Below are positions 10,701 to 22,379 of a stretch of DNA of 64,000 nt, in pieces (within the stretch, counting starts at the first letter, position 1; every line of letters starts with the position of its first letter). The position numbers and the translations under genes were made by a program. The notes below the pieces were generated by a model. The model saw only the letters and a list, made by a program, of their open reading frames with translations, made no database searches and was not told where the DNA came from. The stretch covers positions 86,324 through 150,323 of the forward strand of contig NW_004457538.1 in NCBI RefSeq assembly GCF_000313135.1, in the 5' to 3' direction. This DNA is from Acanthamoeba castellanii str. Neff (Eukaryota > Discosea > Longamoebia > Acanthamoebidae).

Positions 10701-13281
10701 GAACCTGAATGGCGAGGTAGATCTTCCGCCAGAGCTCGGGCGGGGCGAAGACGAGCGTGGGCTGAATCTCGCGCATGTTGCGGTGGAGCTTGGCCGTGCT
10801 CTCGGCAAAGTAGATGCGGCAGCGCGCCACGACGGGCACGTAGACGGCGAGCAGCTGCTCGGCGACGTGGGCAAACGGCAGGAAGGACATGAGCGAGTCG
10901 CACTCCTTGATGGCCAGCAGACGACCGATCGCACACGCGCTAAACATCAGATTCCGATGCGACAGCATCACACACTTGGCCTGTCCAGTGGTGCCTATCA
11001 TCGTGTGTGTGCGTGTGCGGTTGTACGTGTGGTGTGTGTCGTGTGCGGCGTTAGCACAAATATACTACAGGTCAAGGTGAGGTGCGATGTGAGCGAGGCG
11101 ATGCGTCATACCAGAGGTGAAGGCTAGAGTGGCGAGGTCGGTGGGTTGAAGGTTCTGGAGCCGGTTCTGGAACTCGGCGTTATTTACATTACCGTAGGTT
11201 CCCTTCGACAACAACTGTTTGTGGGGAGAGGAACGCACATTCGCGTTGTCAGCCAAAAGCACACTCGAGACACAACACAACGCACACAACGCACAGCGCG
11301 TGCGGGCCGACGGCGCATGACGGTTTGGGGGGGGGGAACGCACTTGTCTCCATGTAAGGACCAGGTCCGCGGGATAACCGGAGGCCGAGCCGTCTAAAAG
11401 TACAACGTGTCTCAGGCGAGGGAAGAGCTGCCTCTGGGAGAGCAGCGCATCGCACTGCTCTCGCTTCTCCACCAGCACCACATTTGCCTGAGAGAGAGAA
11501 ACACAGTGGTGAGGAGGAGGAATGTCATACTTATATATTATTGGAATATATGAATGTGATGGACAGATATGTGTGTACCTGAGCGACGGCCAGCATGCGG
11601 GTGGTCTCCGGCGTGGTCGATGTCGTGGGGAGGGCGGCCGGGACGGCACCCGCGCTCATGCTGCCCAGACAAAACGCGACCCATTCCTGCGCCGACAAAA
11701 TTGACCGGTCAGCGCACAATGCAAGGAATGAGGAGGCCCGGGGGGAGGGTAAGGGGCCTTACCAAGCGGTTGGACGACAAAATAGCGGTGCGCGCTCGCG
11801 GCGGCATGCCGAGGGCAATTAGACCGCTGCTCACTCGACGCACGAGAGCCGACACATCCCTGCACGGTGCGCCACCACGGTGTGTGAGTCAACAATGAAT
11901 GGCGATGACGCGGACAACACCGTGTCGATGACGTACGCAAAGGTGGTATACTGCCAGGTGTGGGTGACGCCCGACTTGGTGAAGTAGATCGGGTGGTGCG
12001 GGTGCTGCTCGCTCATCCGCAAGAGCGACGCGGGAATGGTGGTGGCCTCATCCACCGCCTCGGCCTCATCCGCCTCGTTCTGCCGAGCCGAGGCGCCGGC
12101 CCGCTCCGCGTCGGTGAGCTCCGGCAGCAGCCATGGCTCGTCCAGCAGCGGGATGGGAATATCGTCGAAGCTCACCGGCGTCGATGCTGACGTGGCAGAC
12201 CCCTTGGACAAGGGCGAGGGCGAGGGCTTGGGGGCGGGCGTCGTGGCGGGGGCGACAGCGGCCAGCTTGCTGGTGAAGTCGTCGTCGGAGTGAATGTGCC
12301 GCAGTCCGCCCGAATTCCTCTTCAGCTCGGGACGTTTGGGTTTCGCGTCTGTGTGGGGTAGCGCTGCGCGACCGTCAGCACGGCCGCTCCACACACACAC
12401 CACACACCACACACCACACACCACCCACCACACACCACACACCACACACACAGACCGCAGCACGAGACACACAACGCACAACGCACAACACACACTAAGA
12501 GGGCGGTGCAAGTCGTACTGGCGATTTCCTCGGACAGGGTGCTGGGCGCGGAGTCAGCCTGCAAAGGAGGAGCCAAGCACCACACACGAGAGAGAGAGAG
12601 AGAGAAGAGAAACAGAGAAAGAACGAAGAAGAAAGGAAAACGAGAAAGCGTCAGCGTAATTCGGGGTGTGACCGCGCGAGTGAATGAAGGAACCTTCTTG
12701 TCCTTCTTTTTCTTCTTCCCATCGCCTGGGTCGTCCCGCTTGGGCACGACCTTGTCTTCTTTATCTTCCTTCGCGTCTCTTTTGAAGAAGGACCGTACAT
12801 CGACCAGCGAAAATGTTTTGCGGAATCCTGATCCCCCCCCACAACGTCAGCAGAACACGACGCACAACACGACACACACACAACATGACACACACACGAC
12901 ACGCGTTGTGTTTGTACCGGTGGGCGAGTCGTCGCCGTGTTGGGGCTTGGTGGACTTGCTGCCGTTGAGGAGAAGTCGGCGCCCGGAGATGGTCTTGGTC
13001 AGCCGGTGATCCGATGACGACAGCTTGCTCGTGTCCCCGCCCTCTCCCTCCCCGCCGTCCTTGCTGTCCTTTCGCTTCTTCTTGCCGGAGCCGCCCTTCT
13101 TCTTCTCCTTGGCCGCCGCCTTCTTCCGGTCGTTTTCCGCCGTGTGGTTCGCGAATTCCCCGGACGTGTCTCCCCTCTTCGCGTCCGCCTCCCTGCCCTC
13201 ATCTTCCGTTTCATCCACATCCTCGCTTATTTTCACCTGCAGGGACCCAAAACGACACCCACGCGCACACGCACACGCACA

Positions 13282-13314
<33 letters not shown>

Positions 13315-14359
13315 GCGCGCATGCGTTAGCGAGTAACTTTATGCGTGCGTGCGGTGCAGTGTGGTGTGAAAAAGGGGGGGGGGCGGATAGAGCGCGTGCC
13401 TCGAGGGTGATGGTGATTTTTTGGATATCGAGAATCGCCGAAATGGACGAGGCGCGTTTCCTCGCCCACGAATATCGTGCGTTCGCCTTCTTCCTGTTAT
13501 GTCGCGCACGCGCCAACGCCGACAGTGAGCTCAATCGCCTCAGATGATACCAACGTCAACGAGGAGTGGAGTGGGGTGGAGTGGGGTGGGGAGCGCGTGC
13601 CTGTGGTGTTCGAGCGTCTGCTGCTGCGGGAGCGAGAGATGCTGCGACCTGTCGAGGTCCGTGATCTCGATGTCCAGAGGAATGGGCTCGCCCATCTTGC
13701 GCCCCTTCCGGGCCTGCGCCATGTACTTGGCCCGGACCTTGTTCGTGCTGGCCGCGCCGCTTCCGCCCTTGCCCGCGTCATTCACGAACAGCTTCGCGAG
13801 TATATCTAGCGGGGAGAGGAGACGGCGTCGTGTGTGGGTGCAATGCGTGGGTCGCGAGTAGAAGGCAAGAGCAGCGAAGAAGAAGAAGAAAACCGCCCAG
13901 CAAGGGGAGCGAGAAGAGAGTAGTGGTGGGGGAGGGAGAGAGGAAGTACCAGCGAGCGGGAGGCCATCCAGCTTTCCTTGGTCGAGATCGAGAGTAATGC
14001 GCACACGATCAGGCGATGGGAGGCCTCCGTCGTCTCCATCTGTGGTGCCACCTACACGCAACGGACCGCCCAATCAACAACTCCTTTCTCTACATTCATG
14101 CCCCCCTCCGAGTAGCGGCCGGTTAAAAGGAGGATGGCAATACCAGCGGGCAGCTTGAATGGTTTACCTTCCATCTTGTGCGATCTCTTTTCTGCAATTC
14201 AGTCACACAAATGTCACGCACATCAAAGAGGAAAAAGCGGGGGGGGGGTAATGAACCTCCTCCCTCCACGTTCGCATACGCGTCCGCCGCTGTGGTGTTG
14301 GCCTCCTCCTTCGGCGCAGAGGCTCCTCCCTTCGCCTTTTTCTTTCCTTCTTTTCCCAT
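7725..14359 (-). CDS. Acyl-CoA-synthetase-like AMP-binding protein with long disordered ends
   Basis: Giant gene with about 18 exons, starting MGKEGKKKAKGGASAPKEEA at 14359 and ending ASESESWSTSQP at 7725. The N-terminal third (14359-12200) is Lys/Ser/Glu-rich and mostly disordered, with one ordered piece around VRITLDLDQGKLDGLPLA. The adenylate-forming domain spans about 12150-9270. It shows TSGTTGQAKCVMLSHRN (A3 loop, completed across an intron), the AYGQTETCG motif (A5), WATGDHG (A7) and LVGRRVELI (A8). The order matches bubblegum/long-chain acyl-CoA synthetases. The C-terminal signature reads GELTAGMQIRRFVVEKNY, where active relatives have a catalytic lysine at the Gln. A tail of about 500 residues of Ala/Glu/Ser/Pro, ending in a charged coiled coil, follows in one uninterrupted exon (7725-9350). 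Activity on a fatty acid is therefore uncertain. Confidence 0.85.
13266..13321. repeat. (AC)n microsatellite in an intron
   Basis: Nearly pure AC/CA dinucleotide run, ending in alternating GC, inside an intron of the acyl-CoA-synthetase-like gene. Alternating purine-pyrimidine runs of this length can be polymorphic and can adopt Z-DNA. Confidence 0.75.
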
Positions 14360-14849
14360 TCAAAATCTCGTAGAGGAGCGATGATCTGTTTCCTCTAGCC
14401 CTCCAACCGTCCAATTTAAATCTCCTGAAAGTGGAAGGGAAGGAAGAGCTGATCCGCGCACGCCTCCAAGATGATGACGAGTCTCGAGCGTAAAAGAGTG
14501 CCTAACTCCCGCGCCGGCAACGAGGTGGCCGTTTGAGTGTTTTACTGTAGTTCGTAAATCCAAACAAAGAGGTCCGCAGTTACCGCGTGCTCCTTCTTCC
14601 GGTCGTGAGGCTTACGTAGCTGCAGTTCATTGAAGTGGAGCAAGATGCCTCATGTCCAAGCTTGGAGGTGCACAGCGCAGCAGCTAATAATGTGTGTGTT
14701 TGGCTTGAAGAAGGGGGAGATGGTACAGCGCCAGGCTTGTGAAGAAGCTCAGCAGCCTCCAGGGAGAGGGAGCTAACAAAAATAAATAATAATAAAAAGA
14801 CAAAAGAGAAGAACGTCCGATGCGATGTGGTGCGGGCACACATCATCGC
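14360..14849. other. Intergenic gap with promoter of the acyl-CoA-synthetase-like gene
   Basis: About 490 bp between two minus-strand genes. It holds the upstream region of the gene starting at 14359 and the 3' UTR of the four-pass membrane protein. The frames seen here are short and without family similarity that I recognise. Confidence 0.4.
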
Positions 14850-16096
14850 TCAGTTCTTGAAGAAGGCGGGCCGCCAGCCGAGGACGAGAAGGATGACCCA
14901 CGAGGTGAAGCCAAAGGAGATGGTCGTCAAAATCCAGCCGGTGGTTGGTCCCCACAGCTGCTTCACTCCTGTGTGTGACCGGCACAGACCGAAAGTCGAA
15001 GTCGTTTAGATGGGTACTGTGCGATACAAACGGAGAGGCGAAGGTGATGATGAAGAAGAAGGTTCGTGGAGCGTACCCGTAGCTTGAACGTCGGTACGGA
15101 AAGTGAGGTTCCTAATGATGGAATCACTCCAGTTCCACTCGTCCTCCCACACGCAGTACACGCCGCCCTTGTACCGCTCCTGTTCACAGAGAAGAAGGGC
15201 AGCGGGGGTGAGTCAAGCAGCGGTCTAAATGTGGTGACAGAGCGTTGAGAGGAAAAAAAGAAAGAAGGTTAAACGAACCGAGATCTCCCACCGGTCGCAG
15301 TAGTTGTCGTCGAGGCCAACCGCCTGTCTGGTCGACTTGGGGTGGCGCCAGATGAGCGCCCAGGTGATGATCACGAAGGCGAGCAGCATCACCGAGATGA
15401 CGATAGCCACCACCGTCAGGATCTTGGAGCCAAGACCTTCAGCACGCCACCGCACCACACGCCGCAAGGGTGAGCATTCAATCGTGCCGCAGCCCAGTTC
15501 AAGAGCTCCGTACCGCCCATGGCCTCGGCACGCCAGTTCATGACCAAAAGGAGAATGCCCAATACTGGAGAACGAAGTGGTGAGAACTGGTGCTAAGGAG
15601 TGGAAAAGCAAAGACCGCAAGGTGGCGAAAGAGTACCGACAGCGGTGACGATAGTGGCCAGAGCAAACGAGAAGATGGCTGCGTACATGCCTTGGAACTC
15701 GTTCGAATTGAACGGGTCTATAAATATGTACATTAAATTAGTCAAAAAGAGATTAATCGGGGGCTTGGGGGGGGAGGGAATACCCCTAATGGCAGGGCAG
15801 TTGGTGTCGGTGTAGTCGCAAGTAACCGTCTTCAGGGGCACAACAAGGCTAGCATCGGGACCCTGAACTTGCTGGTCGTATTCCAGATGGAACATGTAGT
15901 ATCGAATCTCGTAGGAGAAGAAATTGCCGCGTCTTGATGTCGCCATGTCGTAGACTTGGCCAGATGTCTTCTCCCGGTACCACACCGACCCGCAAGCACC
16001 CGCCATGAGGGCCACAATGACCAAGCACAGGAACGATGCCGTGCAGTAGGCCCAGTACTTCGCCGTCCACTTCGCTACATCCGCCCAAGCCACCAT
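14850..16096 (-). CDS. Four-pass membrane protein, claudin-like layout
   Basis: Unrecognised membrane protein, start ATG 16096 (MVAWADVAKWTAKYWAYCTA), stop TGA at 14850. Four hydrophobic segments are seen. The first is near residue 18 (ASFLCLVIVALMAGACGSVW), followed by a loop of about 85 residues with paired cysteines (TCDYTDTNC). The second is MYAAIFSFALATIVTAVG and the third is ILTVVAIVISVMLLAFVII. A second loop has CDRW and YCVWEDEW cysteines and an N-glycosylation sequon (NLT), and the fourth segment is WILTTISFGFTSWVILLVLG, close to the C-terminus. Two cysteine-bearing loops between four helices resemble claudin/PMP22 or tetraspan topology, but no family signature is present. At least six exons. 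A surface or endomembrane location is likely. Confidence 0.75.
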
Positions 16097-16405
16097 TCTG
16101 CGTCAAGTGATCTCTCAGGGACCCACCTTCAATTCTGTCTCGTTCCAGATGATGGCGCTCCTTTCAATGTCGGCTTGAACTCGTGGAAAAGATTGCCGTG
16201 CGATGTCGATGAATCGTTGCGGTTGCCTGAACACGGAGAGAACCGATTTTTTCGCTTTCAGGCCAAACAAATTGAGGAAAAAATAAAACGACCAACCACA
16301 GCCAACGTGGGGTGGAGTTAGAGGGGTTGATGTATTGACACGAGGACCAAACAGGAAGATAAGACGATGGTGTGAAAAGGAAGGAGGAGCGCGGCCCGCG
16401 GGGCC
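16097..16405. other. Intergenic gap, nothing recognised
   Basis: About 310 bp upstream of the four-pass membrane protein and downstream of the tricarboxylate carrier, both on the minus strand. It should carry one promoter and one 3' UTR; no other feature is seen. Confidence 0.4.
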
Positions 16406-18085
16406 TTATTCGGTCTTCCAGACGGCGTCGAGGGCCATGGTGATGTAGTCGAAGAGGAACATGGTGATGGCGACGTCGGCGCACACGCGGCCGAGCCGGG
16501 GCACGGTGCCCTTGTAGAAGCCCTTGAGGCCGTCCGCCTTCCAGGTCTGCTGGACGCAGTCCCAGGTGTTGCGGTACTTGCTGGCCTCGAGCCCCTGCAT
16601 CTTGGTCTTGATCACGTCGATCGGCGTGTTACCGAACACGCTCACGGCGCCAGCCGTCGCACCAGCAAATATTGTCTGGAACACGGCCTTGATGGTGCTG
16701 CGATCAAAGTCGAGGGCGGGGTCGCCCAGCATCCACGTCTTGAGCTGGTAGAAGGTGGTGAACCTCAGGGCCTGGTTGCTGCCCTGCTTGATCATCGTCG
16801 CCGTCAAGCCCTACAAACCGAATAAATACCACCTGTGGTGAGTGCGCCGGGAGGAGGCCACAAGACAAGTCGCACTGGCGCCCATGGTGGTGGCGAGGGC
16901 TTACCTTGTAGCAGCCGCTGATGCCCTGCTCCTTGAGGAGGGTGGTGATGCCATGGAAGGTGCCTGCGGCGATGGAAAAATAGAGAGAGTTGTCGATGAG
17001 CAGCCTGCTGGATTGCAAGGTGGGCCTAAAACGCACCATGGAATCTGGGGTTGGGCGACAGGCGATCGTGAATGAGTCGCACTTTCATGGTTTCCTGTTA
17101 ACAAGGGCAAAGAGAGGGCAGATGAGTAGTGATCGCGGTGATTCGCTACAGATGCTGCTGCATTTGGTTGGCTCACAGACATGAGGAGAGAGAGAGAGAG
17201 AGAGAGTTGCGCATGCGTTACCTGGGGAGTGACGACGAGCACGGCCTCCATCAAACCACCGCACAGACCAGCAAAGAAGTTACCGCTGAGGGAAATCGCG
17301 CCCTTATCGTTTCTGTTGACCACACACATTGGAACCGGCGATGATCGCAACGCGAGAAGATGAGCGAAACGAGTAAAGCATTGCACGTGACATCGCGCTA
17401 GAGAAGACTGGTGTAGTGGTAAGAAGCTTGAGCATTTCGTACCGCAGCTGGTTTCGGATCATCTCCACAAAGAAGAAACGGACGGCGTTCTTCGGCACGG
17501 CAAACACCACCAGCGGACCCAGACCTCGCCAGAGGCCTGACACACGCGCAAACAACCACCACAAACGTCAGCTGACGTGGTTGTCGTCACGCCGCAAGGC
17601 TATTACGCCATTCTTGGGCCTAATATACCTTTTTAATTCGATTTTTTCAATAAAAAAACAAACAATAAATAAAGGGCAGCGTAGTTGGAAGGAGAAAGCT
17701 GAAGGAAGAGGTACCGAGTACGCCATGGTTCTTGACGGTGTCACGCACGCAGTACATGACGCCCTCCTTGCCGTACTTGGCCGGGTACAGCTGCATCTGC
17801 GTCTTGATGTACTCTGTGGGCATGGTAATACAGATCTCGATGGCACCGCCCTACCAGTACCAAACCGCCGTTAGATTCACCCGGTACAGCTAGAGCCGTG
17901 GACAAGAGAAAGGACACGCACCAGACCACCGCTGATGATGGACTTGACCGGGTGCCTGAATGAAACAGATTAAAATGTTACAAAATTAATGGCTCTACAC
18001 GCTTGGCAAAATCATCTCAGGCCTTGTACCTCTTCTTGCTGGTGGGGGCGGGCGAGTACACGGTGAGGGGCTTCACTTCGCTCAT
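16406..18085 (-). CDS. Mitochondrial tricarboxylate (citrate) carrier, SLC25A1 type
   Basis: Inner-membrane carrier exchanging citrate/isocitrate for malate, which exports acetyl units for cytosolic lipid synthesis. It begins [20 protein letters not shown] at 18085. The first carrier repeat has [10 protein letters not shown] (the PxD/ExxK variant also found in known citrate carriers). A middle exon carries [18 protein letters not shown]. The third repeat is diagnostic: [17 protein letters not shown], then [27 protein letters not shown] and [19 protein letters not shown], ending VWKTE at 16406. These strings match animal and plant citrate carriers almost residue for residue. About eight exons. 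No mitochondrial presequence is needed in this family. It is divergent from the gene at 18611. Confidence 0.95.
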
Positions 18086-18610
18086 TGTGTCTGAAATTGA
18101 TCGGCAACAAAACAAAACGGAGCGACGATCGTGTTGTTCAACATCAGCCAAAGATGATCAGATCTTATTGTTCTAACGCACTGCCACAGCAGTATCACAT
18201 TACCTGATGCGAGAGGGCGATTTAGAAGTTACGGCGCAGTGGGTCTGAGGTGCGAGGACGGCAAGGTCAGTCGACGATCCAACACGCCGTTAGGTCCAAA
18301 ATTTGTGTATTTTTCACCTCGCGATTGCCCTTTCGCGGAGACAGCGCGGGATCGAGTCCGCCCATTGGACCGCGCATGGCCGCGAAATTTCGGCATTGGG
18401 CCAAGGTGGCTCTCCTCTCGAGGGTGTGGCAACAGAGGGCGTGATCCAGCAGCGGTCATCGGGCCGGCTTGGACGCGTTCTCACCGACCACCGGTGTGCC
18501 GGCCGATCCGGCCAGCAAGTGGTTCCAAGTTGTCGGCAAATATCCACTATTTCATGAATGCAAATTAAACACGCGTTATTTCACTCTTCCTCACGAAACA
18601 AACAACAAAG
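18086..18610. promoter_or_regulatory. Divergent promoter region, carrier and type II membrane protein
   Basis: About 525 bp between two divergent start codons, so it must contain both promoters. It is AT-richer just before each ATG (for example ATGCAAATTAAACACG before 18611). An open frame crosses it, but without the features of the neighbouring exons. No specific element is claimed. Confidence 0.45.
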
Positions 18611-20355
18611 ATGTACGCAACACAACAAAGGTTCCAGGCCAAATGGTTGGCGCTGGGCGTGGGGCTCGCGCTGGGCGTCTTTTTTATCTTCTCCGATTTT
18701 TTCTTCGTGCGCGACCGCACCTGCGGCTTTATCTCCGAACTAGACCCACACGCTGCCACCGCCGCGGGCCAAATGCGGGTGGTGCACGCCGCAGCCGCCC
18801 ATCCGCTCGACCACGCCCGCACCTCGCCGTGCAAGTTGGATTCGACCCTTCGCCAGGCGCTCGTCATCCGCACCTGCGGCCCCCTCACCCCCGTACGCCC
18901 CCTACCAGCATCCCTCCCATATCTCCGTATCTCCGTGCAAACGACACAAACATTTTTTTGTTGGTGATGGCGCTGTAGGGACTGCGGGCGTCGTACGCCA
19001 AGTACGCGCGGGAGCTGAGCGCCTCGCCCCACTACGACCTGTGGCTCCTCTATGACACCGGCACTGAGGCGCCACCAACGGCCGACAATGAGGTCCTCGA
19101 GGCGTACTACGACCTGCAGCGGGAGTACCCCAGGCTGGGCCTGTTCCTGTACAACGCCAGCGACGTCAAGGCGCTGCTCCCGACCGCGGCCTACATCCAG
19201 AAGGACGCGACGCCCAACTTCTGGTTCCACGACGCGTCGCTGTTCCTCTGGTCCATCACCTGCCGCCCTGACCTCTGGCACGCCCCACCACTCCCGCCAA
19301 ACAGGTACCACACCCCCAATTTCAGTGTTAATGGGTGAATGTTTTCAGTGTGAAGTGCACGACTACATGTTTCTTTGCACGTAATCAGGGAGAGTGAGAT
19401 GTACATTTGGACAATCGAGCACGACGCCATTTATTTCGGTGACGTGTCAACATTCCTAGATGAGCACAATACCAACACCGCAGGTTTGCCCCACATCTTG
19501 TGTGCGCGTGTGTGCCCGTGTGTGTGTCTGAGCATGCGGTGTCGTGCGGTGTCGGGCTGTGTCGATCCTGATCGCGTCAACTCAGACTACATCGCCCACT
19601 ATTTCCCTCTGGCGCCAAATTGGCCTCACTGGCAGCAAAGCACGTGGCGGCCGCCCTACGACAAAGCCGTCTTCAAGAAGGAGTACGTCGAGCGCCACTC
19701 GACCGCGCTGCTGCGCTACCTGTACAGCATCACGCTGCTCGACGTGGTGGCCTACGGCGAGGTCTTCGCGTCGACTGTGTGCGCCCTGCAGCCGCACTGG
19801 TGCGTGATGGCACCGCTCGAGAAGCGGTTCATCGGGCCGGCCTACGCTTGGAACACGTTCCTCACCGACGACCAGGTGACCGCCATGTGGGCCGATCCGA
19901 CCCAGCAGGGCAAGTGGAACCACGCCGTGCTGTCACGCAAGAGCCGCAAGTGCAAGTCCTCCCTCCGCGAGCTCAACGTACCGCAACCCACAAGAAACGC
20001 CACAACAACACCACCACCAACACCAACAAAATAAAGACAGTACATTCATTGGGGCTGGTGCACGAGAGCAGCAATAGGGATGTGTGTCGTATGTCTGGAG
20101 ATCTTCCCCGACATGGACGAGCCGCGGGCAGCTCAAGTCTGTGCCACACGACCAACCGGACCGACCGAGACGACTCAGAGTTCCGCATCATCTGTCTCGA
20201 GTATCTATGGACTGACAGGCCAGACGTTGATTGCATGCATACCGAGTGCAGCTTCATCTACTGCCTACCACGCGTGGACGCATTTGTTTGGGATTCTTCG
20301 ATTCTTCGCTCGAAGAAGAAGAGATTCCGTCCGGGCATTTCATTCACCACTATAG
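18611..20355 (+). CDS. Type II membrane protein, glycosyltransferase-like
   Basis: Starts MYATQQRFQAKWLALGVGLA at 18611. After a short cytosolic end there is one signal-anchor helix (GLALGVFFIFSDFFFV), so the rest should face the Golgi lumen. Exons 2-4 carry ASPHYDLWLLYDTGTE, an internal WTIEHDAIYFGDVSTFL and DYIAHYFPLAPNWPHW, plus several Cys and Trp residues. A WxxExDxxxxG-type segment next to an aromatic-rich stretch is seen in several putative protist, algal and fungal glycosyltransferases, so I call it glycosyltransferase-like rather than naming a family. The 3' end is uncertain. Without a last intron, the frame stops at 20034. Splicing from about 19977 to an acceptor near 20095 would extend it to about 20355 with IFPDMDEPRAAQ and a Ser/Thr-rich tail. 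Confidence 0.6.
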
Positions 20356-20389
20356 ATCATCATCACCATGATCATGATCTTCTTCATCA

Positions 20390-21589
20390 TCACGAGGAAG
20401 CGGAGTGGTCCTTGAGGGCCTGGAGGTAGTCGAGGATCTCCTCTTCGGTGGCGAGCTGCACGGGCGTCTTCTCCTCCTCGTTGATGATGTCCGTGCGCGC
20501 GCCTCGCTCCACCAGAAAGCGAACCGCCGCTGAGTGGCCCTCTTGCGTGGCAATGTGCAGCTGGTGAAGAAGAAGAAGAAGAAGGTGAGCGAGCGGGAAG
20601 TGGTGGCCACAAGAGGACAAGAAGGTGAGATCGAAAGGGGGGTACCGGCGTCTCCTTGATCTTGTTTTGCTGGTTGAGCCTGGCCCCACGATCGACGAGC
20701 AGCGCCATGATCTGCACATCGCCCTTGGCAGCCGCCCTGTGGAGGGGCGAGTAGCTGTGCTCGTCCAGCTTGTTGACCTCGGCGCCCTGCGCCACGAGCA
20801 GTTGTGCAATGTCGCGGTGGCCCTTGCTACACGCATAGTGCAACGCCGACCTGCTCGTCACACACAAAGCACAAAGCACACCGGCGATCGTCAGTCGGCA
20901 CTTGTGTGACACGCGGCTTGCGGGGTCCTTACCGCTCGTTTTCGTTTTCTTGGTTCACGTCAGCGCCGTGCTTGAGCAGCTGCAGAGGCACCACAAGAGT
21001 GAGGAGGATGAGCTCAGGCGAGATCAAGCCCTCAGCGATGGTATAGGGCTTGAGGGACATGATGGGATTGCGGGACGTCACGCACGAAAGACACGGTGTC
21101 GGTCTTTCCCGCCGAGGCTGCGGAGAGAAGGGGACTCCAGCCGCTGTCGTCCACCGTGTCCACCTTCGCGCCCTTGCTCACCAGATACTCCACTGCACCA
21201 CGCACGCACGCGCACAGCACGAAGTCGTGTGAGCGATCGCACCTTCACCCAAGCGCCACTGCGTCGAGCAGGTGTACTCACCCACGGGCGTGTGCCCTGC
21301 ACCTGCCGCCCTGTAGTCGCCAAAGAGGGTTGGGTGTGAGTGCATGTGGCACGTAGCGGGGGACAGTACAGTGCATGTACCAGTGGAGGGGCGTGCGCTC
21401 ATCTTCATCCTTCTTGTTCACGTTCACTCCATCCACCTCCACGAATCTCTGTGACAAGCAAGAGGAGTTGATTATACGCAACTACAGTCTTTGCTGTTTG
21501 CAACATCGGAGGGCACACGATACCTTGACCGCATCTAGATCACCCGAACCTGCAGAGTCGTGCAGACTTTTGGCCACCTTGATGCTCAT
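20390..21589 (-). CDS. PSMD10: Gankyrin, 26S proteasome assembly chaperone
   Basis: Ankyrin-repeat protein that holds the Rpt3 ATPase during assembly of the 19S regulatory particle. Start ATG 21589 (MSIKVAKSLHDSAGSGDLDA), stop TGA 20390. Successive exons give about six ankyrin repeats: ERTPLHW, AAGAGHTPVVEYLVSKGAKV, DDSGWSPLLSAASAGKTDTV, then LHYACSKGHRDIAQLLVAQG, YSPLHRAAAKGDVQIMALLV, LHIATQEGHSAAVRFLVERG and a final NEEEKTPVQLATEEEI. The HRAAAKG and EEKTPxQ(V/L)A strings and DDSGWSPL are the gankyrin-specific ones, which separates it from generic ankyrin proteins. Predicted length is close to the usual 220-230 residues. Cytosolic or nuclear. Confidence 0.85.
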
Positions 21590-22379
21590 CCTCTCTTCCT
21601 CTGCCTTTGCTCTGTAGTGCTGCCAGCAAGCGTGCACGTCATTTTTGTGTCGCACGCATTTTCCGGTTCCATTTCTCTCAAGAAAGTAAAGAGAAATTCA
21701 TGATTGCCATGCAACGTTCCCTGGCTCCAGATCGCTCTCACTACGCAAGTGGCCGTGATGACCTGCCTGATGAAGACGACGGTGTCCTCCATAGCTAAAA
21801 GCCAAGCAGCACCACTTTTCATCTGAATCGGTTTGTTGCGCTTAGCTACAACTCCCCCTTTCATGGAGGTTTCTGCTCCGGCCGCAACATGGTGTCTTGG
21901 GCCGAAGGCACCCCAGTGGCCCAAACACGGTCTTCCGTGTTGTGCATCTGGTTTCGGTGGTGCACCACCTATCGCCCAACAACCAACAACGATCACCACC
22001 GAGATCGGTTCCGCCCTGGTCTACTTACAGGTGACTCCCTTGCACCCGGCTGCGCAGCTTGTGAGCTAACACACAACACCCCAGGCCACATGACCACTTC
22101 ACCAGGAGTCCTGCATGCCATTTGCTTCCAACCATCGCTCTTGCCTCAACTCGGAGAAGAAAGAAGAACAAGACCCCACCAAGACCAGGTACTCACCACA
22201 CTCCTCCGTTCGAGGCAAGGGGCGCGAGGCCAGCCACCGCATGGCTCATACGTGAACCAACAAATATCCTCAGGTCTGGTCGCACTGGCTCCATAGGCGA
22301 AGTTTCAAGCTGAGTAGAACGAAGACTACTTCAAGGATCCTCTCGCCGTGCACGAGCAGCAGCGGCGGTGGGACATAGG
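21590..22379. other. Region between gankyrin and RasGEF, possible 5' exons
   Basis: About 790 bp containing the gankyrin promoter. The stretch 22320-22377 reads NEDYFKDPLAVHEQQRRWD in one plus frame, which looks coding and could be an upstream RasGEF exon. Another plus frame is open over 21889-22296. Neither has a family signature, so both are left unassigned. Confidence 0.35.

Noticed and set aside
12395..12450. Possible CACACC satellite or CRISPR-like block
   Set aside because: Simple CCACACA repeat inside an intron of the AMP-binding gene, no spacers.
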